Of a stretch of DNA of 36,503 nt, positions 1 to 7,800 are shown in pieces. The notes beneath the pieces are model-generated. The model saw nothing but the letters and a program-made list of their open reading frames with translations. It made no database searches and was not told the DNA's origin. The DNA is from Gammaproteobacteria bacterium (GTDB lineage Bacteria > Pseudomonadota > Gammaproteobacteria > Chromatiales > Chromatiaceae). Position numbers and translations under genes: made by a program. Every line of letters begins with the position of its first letter. The first letter of the stretch is position 1. The DNA lies in contig JAJRWL010000213.1 of NCBI GenBank assembly GCA_024276875.1, forward strand, positions 1-36,503, given 5' to 3'.

Positions 1-138
1 GCCAAAGTGCAGGGTCTCCCAACCATCTGCCAGGCCATCTCCGTCGCTGTCGGCACTGTAGTTTGGATCCAGCGGAAAGGCATCGCTGCTGTCAGGTACG
101 CCATCTCCATCACTGTCCGTTCCCCCAGCGTTGCCAAT
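1..138 (-). other. TSP3-like acidic segment, linker 3 (truncated by window edge)
   Basis: Translation DSDGDGVPDSSDAFPLDPNYSADSDGDGLADGWETLHFG, near-copy of linkers 1 and 2. Confidence 0.78.
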
Positions 139-3100
139 GGGGGCGACCGCTTGCCGGTTGGCATCTACGACGGTTACAGCTTCGTTATGATCTCCAGCGG
201 TATCATCACCAAGCTGCTGATAGTTGTTCCGCCCCCAGGCCAGTAGCGTGCCATCTGTATTCAAAGCTAGATTGTGGTTGAGACCCGCTACGATAGCGGT
301 AGCAGCATTGATAGGCGAACCATCTACTTTGAGCACGCGCTGTGCCGTATGGCTGTCCATTGGCGCACGACTGCCAAGTTGACCATAGGTGTTGCGCCCC
401 CATGTGAGCACATGGCCTGTGTTGGATAATGCGGAACTATGGAGATTACCCGCATCAATGGCCACAATGTTGCCCAGGGGAAACTGGTTGTTGTCGATCA
501 CTCTTTCAGGCCAATAACGGTTTGTCGTTGTGTTATCACCCAACTGCCCATAGTAATTATAACCCCAGGCCCATACTGAACCATCACTGTGCAGTGCCAA
601 ACTATGGTTATAACCCGCTGCAATACGGCTATAACCCGTGAGTGGCAGACGGTCTTTATCTACAACAAAAACGGGGCGTGAACGTGAAGTAGATGTGCCA
701 TCTCCTAATTTGCCATAGCCATTATTACCCCAAGCAAGTAACTCACCATTTGAAGTCAGTGCAAGACTATAGCGGTAGCCAGCAGCTATGGCCACGATGC
801 CCGTTACCGCAACGCCATTTTGATCTGTAAGCATGACGGGCGTTGGGCTATTGACGTTAGAGCCATCTCCAAGCTGGCTATAATAGTTGTAGCCCCATGC
901 CCAGACTGTTCCATCGCTCCTGAGTGCCAGGCTGTGATAATCAGCAGCAGCAATGGCAATAACACCGTTTAGAGGTGTCCCGCCACTCATCAATACCGGT
1001 GCAGGCGTCATTTCATAACCAGAAGTGACATTCCTACCCAGTTGCCCAGAGCTGTTATATCCCCAAGCCAGAACGGTGCCATCTGACTTTAATGCCAGAC
1101 TGTGGTTATAACCTGCTGCAATAGCACGAGCATCTGTTATTCCTGGCACCATAGCAGGGTGAGGATGACTTGTTATAGTGCCATCACCCAGTTGGCCATA
1201 ATTATTACGCCCCCAAGCTAACACACGCCCATCTTTACGCAGTGCCAAGCTATGATTCTCACCCGCAGTAACCACGGCGGCGGCGTTTACCAAAACCCCT
1301 GGTGCTACAGCAGGATTTGAGCGATGTAGAAACTCATCAAAATCACTCACTGCATCACTATCCGTGTCACTGCTAGCATTTGCTGTTGTCAAATTGCCAA
1401 AATGGGTCTGCTCCCATGAATCTGGCAGACCATCTCCGTCCAGATCACTGCTATAGGCTGGATCAAATGGAAAGCTATCACTATTGTTGACTACCCCGTC
1501 ACCATCACTATCAATAACGGGGTCATTAATGGCCGCGGGATAACCAAAGACCTTAGCCGCACGACGGTTAAGGTCAATAACTGTCACCGGTGTCAATCGG
1601 CTGCCTATAGTCCCTTCACCCAATTGATTGGAATTATTCCTGCCCCAGGATTTGACCTCTCCTGTGTCAGTGAGCGCCAGTGAGTGTTCGGCACCGGCAG
1701 CAATGGCGGTTATTCCGCTCAGTCCTATGTTGGTAGGAACCGTACGGTCAGTCGCTGTCCCGTCCCCTAACTGACCTATACTGTTGCGCCCCCAACTGAG
1801 CACTGTTCCGGTAGTGGTCAACGCTAGGCTGTGCCACTCTCCAGCCGCTATCGCCTGAATATTGCCCAATGGTAGTGCGCTGCCATTTAACACGGTTACT
1901 GCTTGATTGCGGTTGATCACAAAGCCATCACCCACCTGGGCAAAACTGTTATTACCCCATCCCAGTACCGTGCTATCAGATTTTAGCGCCAAGGCATGGT
2001 TGTGACCTGCTGCGATAGATTGTATCTGAGTTATCGCGCTTCCATTTGTGCCCACGACACGCACGGGGTTGTGGCGATGAGTAGAGGTGCCATCGCCCAA
2101 CTGCCCTTGGTTGTTATATCCCCAGCCAAAAACGGTGCCATCACTGCGCAACGCCAGGCTGTAATTAGCACCGGCAGCAATCGCTATGATGCCATGCAGT
2201 GGTGCAGCTGAGCTATCTGTCACCTGAACAGGGTTAGAGTGGCTTGAGGTTGTGCCGTCACCTAGCTGACCATAGCCGTTATAACCCCAAGCCAGGAGAG
2301 TGCCATCACTCTTAAGCGCCAGACTGTGCGAACCGCCTGCAGCAACGGCCACAATGCCAGTAATCGGGGTGCCTCCGGGTGCATTCAGCACGGGAACAGG
2401 CAGTTCACGACGTGTTGAGGTGCCATCACCCAGCCGACCATAGTTGTTGAGACCCCAAGCTTGCACCGTACCATCCGCCAGCAGTGCCAAACTGTGATCG
2501 CCGCCCACCGCAACCGCATGCACATTGTCCAAGCGGTTTATTGCATCCTTTTTTACAAAAACAGGGTGTGCTCGGTTAGCCTGGCTGCCATCACCCAATT
2601 TGCCATTGTAATTGTGCCCCCAAGCAAGGAGATTGCCTTCAATCTTCAATCCTAGGCTGTGATCCCAGGCGCTGGCTATAGGTGCACTGGTAACGAAAGG
2701 AGGCACGATCTTAGGGTCAGAGTCATACAGAAACTCGTCCAGATCAGAGCTTCCATCGACATCAACATCGCTGCCTACACCCGCCGTGGTGAGATCACCG
2801 AAGTAGCTGATCTCCCAGGCATCGGCCATACCATCCCCATCGCTATCTTGGCTGTAGCGAGAGTCATCAGGATAAACGTCACTGCTATTGGGTGTGCCAT
2901 CGCCATCCCGATCATCATCACAGAGATCACCGATACCATCACCATCCAGGTCTTCCTGTCCTGCATTGGCCAGTGCAGGGCAGTTGTCGATACCGTCATG
3001 GATGCCATCACCGTCGCCATCAACACGGCCATAGAGGGTGATGACTGTTGAATCGCTGGCACCATAGCTATCAGTAACCGTAAGCCTTATTGGGTAGCTG

Positions 3101-3795
3101 CCAACCACCGAAACAGTGTAATTGACTTGCGTGTTGGTTGAATCCACAGAGCCATCATCAAGAAAATCCCACTCGCGGCTCACAATGGCATCATCGGTGG
3201 ATATAGAGGCATCCGTCAGGTTGGTGGTATAGGAGACAATAGCATCGCTGATACTAGCGGAGATAACCGCTGTTGGCGGTTCGTTACCGGTGGTGAAACT
3301 CCAGACACCACTGACACTTTCTCCGTTACGCCCGTCTCGGACAATGACTTTCCAGTAGTAGGTGGTTAGCGGATGCAGCGGCAATGGCGGGCTATAGCTC
3401 TGCGTCCAGCCGCTGAAAACCAGGGGTGGAGAGGCATCTTCACCGAGATAGAGGAAATAGGAGACTTCATCATTCGGATCAGGGTCGACGGCGGCCGTCC
3501 ATCCGAGGGTTGGCAAGGAGCTGACATTGACAGCGCCATTAGTAATATTGGGTGTTACTGTGCCAGGCGCTGTGTTGGCAGAAGCCCCTGTTAAGACCGT
3601 TGTTTTTTGTAGGCGATTACCGAGATTATCGTAGAGATAACTTACCGTTGCATTGCTGCCATATTGCACGGTGGTGAGGCGATCCATGGTATCGTAGCCG
3701 TAACTCAATGTCTCGGCAGATATACTCGCCTGAGGGGCCGCCATTATGCCGGCTCCCAGGGTGAACGCCATAAATAACGATCTTGCAGTTTTCAT
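1..3795 (-). CDS. Partial (3' end beyond window) giant exported multidomain protein: signal peptide, short YD-repeat segment, FN3-like, PKD-like, TSP3-like acidic linkers and 14 RCC1-type repeats
   Basis: Start ATG at 3795 with upstream AGGAAAAACAG. N-term MKTARSLFMAFTLGAGIMAAPQASISAETLSYGYDTMDRLTTVQYGSNATVSYLYDNLGNRLQKT. The minus frame was read in triplets to position 1 with no in-frame stop. Repeated motif AIAAGxxHSLALxSDGTVLAWGxNxxGQLGDG. Not in the supplied ORF track because no stop lies in the window. Confidence 0.93.
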   Translation of the reverse strand, partial: MKTARSLFMAFTLGAGIMAAPQASISAETLSYGYDTMDRLTTVQYGSNATVSYLYDNLGNRLQKTTVLTGASANTAPGTVTPNITNGAVNVSSLPTLGWTAAVDPDPNDEVSYFLYLGEDASPPLVFSGWTQSYSPPLPLHPLTTYYWKVIVRDGRNGESVSGVWSFTTGNEPPTAVISASISDAIVSYTTNLTDASISTDDAIVSREWDFLDDGSVDSTNTQVNYTVSVVGSYPIRLTVTDSYGASDSTVITLYGRVDGDGDGIHDGIDNCPALANAGQEDLDGDGIGDLCDDDRDGDGTPNSSDVYPDDSRYSQDSDGDGMADAWEISYFGDLTTAGVGSDVDVDGSSDLDEFLYDSDPKIVPPFVTSAPIASAWDHSLGLKIEGNLLAWGHNYNGKLGDGSQANRAHPVFVKKDAINRLDNVHAVAVGGDHSLALLADGTVQAWGLNNYGRLGDGTSTRRELPVPVLNAPGGTPITGIVAVAAGGSHSLALKSDGTLLAWGYNGYGQLGDGTTSSHSNPVQVTDSSAAPLHGIIAIAAGANYSLALRSDGTVFGWGYNNQGQLGDGTSTHRHNPVRVVGTNGSAITQIQSIAAGHNHALALKSDSTVLGWGNNSFAQVGDGFVINRNQAVTVLNGSALPLGNIQAIAAGEWHSLALTTTGTVLSWGRNSIGQLGDGTATDRTVPTNIGLSGITAIAAGAEHSLALTDTGEVKSWGRNNSNQLGEGTIGSRLTPVTVIDLNRRAAKVFGYPAAINDPVIDSDGDGVVNNSDSFPFDPAYSSDLDGDGLPDSWEQTHFGNLTTANASSDTDSDAVSDFDEFLHRSNPAVAPGVLVNAAAVVTAGENHSLALRKDGRVLAWGRNNYGQLGDGTITSHPHPAMVPGITDARAIAAGYNHSLALKSDGTVLAWGYNSSGQLGRNVTSGYEMTPAPVLMSGGTPLNGVIAIAAADYHSLALRSDGTVWAWGYNYYSQLGDGSNVNSPTPVMLTDQNGVAVTGIVAIAAGYRYSLALTSNGELLAWGNNGYGKLGDGTSTSRSRPVFVVDKDRLPLTGYSRIAAGYNHSLALHSDGSVWAWGYNYYGQLGDNTTTNRYWPERVIDNNQFPLGNIVAIDAGNLHSSALSNTGHVLTWGRNTYGQLGSRAPMDSHTAQRVLKVDGSPINAATAIVAGLNHNLALNTDGTLLAWGRNNYQQLGDDTAGDHNEAVTVVDANRQAVAPIGNAGGTDSDGDGVPDSSDAFPLDPNYSADSDGDGLADGWETLHFG
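150..1308 (-). repeat. RCC1-type repeat block B, 7 units, predicted second seven-bladed propeller
   Basis: Seven further HSLAL...AWGxNxxGQLGDG units. DNA motifs at about 1240, 1090, 923, 758, 592 and two more diverged units at about 430 and 265. Confidence 0.9.
1315..1527 (-). other. TSP3-like acidic segment, linker 2 between the two RCC1 blocks
   Basis: Translation DSDGDGVVNNSDSFPFDPAYSSDLDGDGLPDSWEQTHFGNLTTANASSDTDSDAVSDFDEFLHRSNP. Confidence 0.8.
1545..2694 (-). repeat. RCC1-type repeat block A, 7 units (~165 bp / ~55 aa period), predicted seven-bladed propeller
   Basis: Seven successive HSLAL...AWGxNxxGQLGDG units. Homologous DNA motifs (agtgccaaactgtga-like) at about 2648, 2481, 2312, 2149, 1985, 1820, 1673. 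Confidence 0.9.
2715..3035 (-). other. Thrombospondin type 3-like acidic (putative Ca2+-binding) segment, linker 1
   Basis: Translation VDGDGDGIHDGIDNCPALANAGQEDLDGDGIGDLCDDDRDGDGTPNSSDVYPDDSRYSQDSDGDGMADAWEISYFGDLTTAGVGSDVDVDGSSDLDEFL. Confidence 0.8.
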
Positions 3796-4013
3796 CTGTT
3801 TTTCCTGTTCGTTATTTGCAAATAATTTCATGGTGCTGTTTTTCACTTAATGCGCCATACGGCATTGTGAAACCGGATACAATTATTTCACCTTCGTCCC
3901 TTTTCACACTTTTCCAGTTACTCTTTTCAATCGAACCTATCCCTCTGATCTCCTGGTGGTTTATTTGCGGCTAATAATGGGCGAATTTTTTCATTCGGTA
4001 CAATATTATTTGC

Positions 4014-4415
4014 TTATTGCCGCATCCGTGCCGCTTCGATTATCTCGCTTAAAATGCCATCTATAATTTCAGGTCTAACATCGTATTTTTTATTCATGTA
4101 TACGATATTTTTTTTAGATGTAATGAACATTTCGCTATCATCAGTTTTATTTACTATAAGCACCCTCAAATTCTTATGCTCTTTAACTTGGGGTGCAGTA
4201 TTTTTTTGACTGACAATCTCTTTAAATAAACCTCCTACCTCACCATTGTCCAGCTCAAAACTCACGCCATTTTGCATAATATAATTACGGTCAGGTGGCA
4301 CATAAAATTCCACTTCCAAGGGAATATAATAAATATTAAAACTATCTGGTTTACCTGCCATAACAAAAGACATTGCTGACATAACGCATACCGTAATAAG
4401 TAATTTCATCAACAT
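4014..4415 (-). CDS. Small exported orphan protein downstream of the Rhs gene; candidate immunity or accessory protein
   Basis: 133 aa (alternative start M3 at 4409); N-term MKLLITVCVMSAMSFVMAG looks like a signal peptide; only ~22 bp from the Rhs stop, same strand. No family recognised. Confidence 0.65.
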   Translation of the reverse strand: MLMKLLITVCVMSAMSFVMAGKPDSFNIYYIPLEVEFYVPPDRNYIMQNGVSFELDNGEVGGLFKEIVSQKNTAPQVKEHKNLRVLIVNKTDDSEMFITSKKNIVYMNKKYDVRPEIIDGILSEIIEAARMRQ

Positions 4416-4436
4416 TTAAGCAACCAAAGTGTATTC

Positions 4437-4820
4437 TTAATATTTTGTCCTTTTGTATCGTTCAAGCGGAGACATTATTGGGTTTTCCCATTTATTCACA
4501 TTATTCATGCTATTTGCTCCATCGTCTTTAGTGCCGGTCAAATGACCTAGCTCATGGGCTAAAATACGCGTAGTGCTCGCAACTTGCTTTTTCTTTTTAT
4601 CACAATCAGTTAATATCTTTGGCTTAAAAGATGGATCCACATAAACATGGTTTCCAAGCTGGTATGCAGGTCCATGTTCACCACGTGTACCATGAATAAA
4701 ATACGTCTTTGGATCATCTCGTAACTTCTTAATCAGCTCTCTTCCTTTGGCACTCTTCATGATTCTATTAATATGAGCTTTCATTGCTCTTTCTGAAGCT
4801 GTATCCGCATACTGCAATAT
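4437..4820 (-). other. C-terminal 127-aa tail of the Rhs protein with zincin motif HELGH (M91/effector-like metallopeptidase candidate)
   Basis: Tail after DPLGL: ...TYFIHGTRGEHGPAYQLGNHVYVDPSF...TTRILAHELGHLTGTKDDGANSMNNVNKWENPIMSPLERYK; HELGH at 4542..4556. Confidence 0.7.
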
Positions 4821-7800
4821 CAACCCCAAAGGATCGATAAAATTTGGCGGATTATTGCCAGCATAGGTATATAAGCCTATCCCTCCTGTCTCCCCAATTG
4901 GATCTCGATTAAGCCACCTTCCAACACCTGCGGAGTAAAATCGATAGCCAAAATAGTTCAGTCCCAATGCCTCATCATGCCGCTTGGTAGAGAATTGATA
5001 TGGCTGATCTAGGCTACCCGTCTTGGACATTAACTGACCGTAGGCATCATAGGTATAGGTCGCCATTACACTCTGAGCATCATCCAACAGCGCGGCAACA
5101 TTCCCTTTGCCATTGTAAAGATAGGAGTAGTTCTGCCCGCTCTGTTTGAGTTCAAGCAGCCCACCAATGCCGCCACCCATGCTCAGTCCCCAGGCATATT
5201 GTCGTGTTACTGCATTGCTGCCGTTACGCTCTTGGAGCGCCAGTAATCCATTTCGTACAAACCGAGTGTCACTAGTCTGACTGCTATTCTCATACGTTAG
5301 AACTCGTCCGATAAAACCATCACCGCCATACCGATATTCAGTCTTTCTAACGACACCACCGCCATCGGTATACTCAATCGTTGAGAGCCGGTCTGCGGTA
5401 TCATAGACCGCAGCAAACAGATAGCCTCCTGGGGTATAACCACGGGTCATATTGCCATCGGCATCGTATTGATAGCTCTTTGCAGGGTTGGTGGAGGTTA
5501 AAAGCTGATTCAGCTTGTTAGTATCGTAGGTAATCAGCTCATTCTGAAATCCGGTAATAGGATTACCATTGGTGATGGTTTCTACACCTCGCAGATCTTC
5601 TGTGTTGTAGCTGTAGTCGAAGCGGTTGATTACTGTGCCGTTACCCTTTTCATTGGAGAGTTGGGTAAGCCTGGAGAGGCTGTCATATTGATATTTTGTA
5701 ATGCTGCTATTAGGTCGTGTAAGACTTTTGACCCGCGAGCTGACCCCCTGATAGGCGTACTGATAGTTACGGCCACCGGCACTTACTTGGATTATTCTGC
5801 CTTGATTATCATAACTCCAGCTAACGGTATCACCCCCTGTTGGTGTCATACCTACACGACGATTCATCGCATCATATTGATAGGTGACGGTATCGTTTGC
5901 CCAGGGACCATCCACTGCGGTTAAGTTATCATTTGCATCATAATAAAATTTGGAGACACCCAGTCCATCGGTGCGCTGAACCAGGCGATTATAGCTGTCA
6001 TAGACAAGGGCAATATCTGGGGTTGTATCAGAATAGTCGACAGCCGTTAGGCTGCTGTTGGCATCGTAGCTATAGGTGGTGACCACTCCTCGCGCATTAG
6101 TGCGGGTCTTAATCCGCCCAAGGGTGTCGTAGACGAAAGCTGATCCCACACCGTCAGCGTAGGTCTTTGCCGTTACCAGATTATCCCTGTCATAGCTGTA
6201 TTGGGTGGTGTTGCTGTTGGGGTCAATCCGTTTGACCAGATTTCCGTTGGCATCATACTCTTGGCGCAGAAGCCCCAGCTCAGCATTAACAATGGAGCTC
6301 AGTCGTTTTTCCGGATCGTAGAGATACTGGTTGCTGCGACCGCTTCTAGCCGTCTCCTTCTCCAGCAGGAAGGGGCGTTTGCTAGAGTAGGTGAAGGTCT
6401 CAAACTTCCCATCTGGATAGGTGATCTTGGCAACTTGGTTGAGTGGGTCGTAAGCATAGGTACGAGCCAAACCTGTTGCATCAGTTTCAGTAAGCACACG
6501 CCCCATCGCATCGTAGGTGAATTGACTTCTAATCTGACCTGCCCGCTTGATGCTTTGTAATCGTTGATTGGCATCATAAACAAATGTAACGACGACCTCA
6601 TCCGCCGTTCCTTTTGCTAGGGTAGAGGTTAATGGCTGCCCCAAGCCGTTGTAGGTATAAGCTGTTTTGTTGCCTTTACGATCTGTCAACTGTGTAATGC
6701 TGTGTTTGGCATTATATTCAAAAAGGGTGGCGCCACGGCCATCCTGTATGCTGAGCAAATCAACATTATTGGCAGCATAAACGAATTGTGTCACATTCCC
6801 TTTTGGATCTGTAATCGAAGTGGGGTAACCCAGGGCATTATAGGTGTAGGCAAAATATTTATTATTTGCATCAGTGGTTCGGGTGGTATTCCCGTTGCTA
6901 TCAAAGCTATAGGATACTGAACCCTGCCCAGGGTAGGTGATGCGACTGACCTTTCCCTTGCTTCCACTGTAAGTGGAGTACGCATACTTTGTTTTTGGCG
7001 TGCTACTGGCACCATTACTGATGCTGCTATCCACATACTCCACATAGTCATTGGGGCTTACATACCAACCTTTTCTATGATAACCATCATAAAAATACTC
7101 CTCCTTGCCACCATCCGGATTAGTTACGGTGATGCGGTAGTTTGCCCACATGGGGGTCCCTGGTGGATTGTAATAGCCGGCACTACTCGAATCTGCTGGT
7201 TCAACCCAAACCTGCCAAAGACCATCCGCCTTCTCTATGCTGGTCACATAGACATCGGCATCATAGGTCATGCGGCTCCAGTAACCACCCATGTCCGTAA
7301 TCTGAGTTAGATTGTCGTTGGCATCATATGTGAAGAGCGCTTCACGACCGAATGGGTCGGTCACTTTTTCCACCAGCCCATTTGCGTTGTAGGTCAGCGT
7401 ACTCACTTGACCCACGGCATCAGTAATTGTTGTTAACTGAACGCTGCTGTTATAGCTGAAGCTTATCCCCTGACCGTAGGCATCTTTAAGCGCCACCAGA
7501 AATGGTTGTTGAGAGCTAGTACCTGAAGGGATGTCATAGACAAAGACGGTATCGTCGGGAAATCGTAACTCCCAGCGATTGGCAGCAGTATTGGTCAGGC
7601 TGTTATAGACACCGGCGGGAGGTGTATAGTTACCTGCACCATCACCTGTGAAGAGGTCACGCCGCCCATCTGGCATGAATATGGTCACGGCGTTGCCTGG
7701 GTCCAGCACGAGATAACTGCCGTAGTTGAATTGCCATTTGTTGCCAAAAGGCTCGTGATAAGCAAGCGCAGATTGAGAATTGTAGTTCAACGTAATGGCG

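Noticed and set aside
7-2655. Small ORFs at 7..246, 63..281, 206..403, 429..641, 1996..2211, 2461..2655
   Set aside because: All lie inside the long RCC1 frame and are antisense or out-of-frame artefacts of repetitive sequence.
150-2694. ~165-bp periodic repeats as a possible CRISPR or satellite array
   Set aside because: Units are degenerate, lack unique spacers between identical repeats, and translate cleanly into RCC1 repeats.
2659-3065. ORFs 2659..3051 (+) and 2775..3065 (-) in the track
   Set aside because: Shadow frames of the RCC1/TSP3 gene. The true minus frame encodes clear D-rich TSP3 repeats over the same bases.
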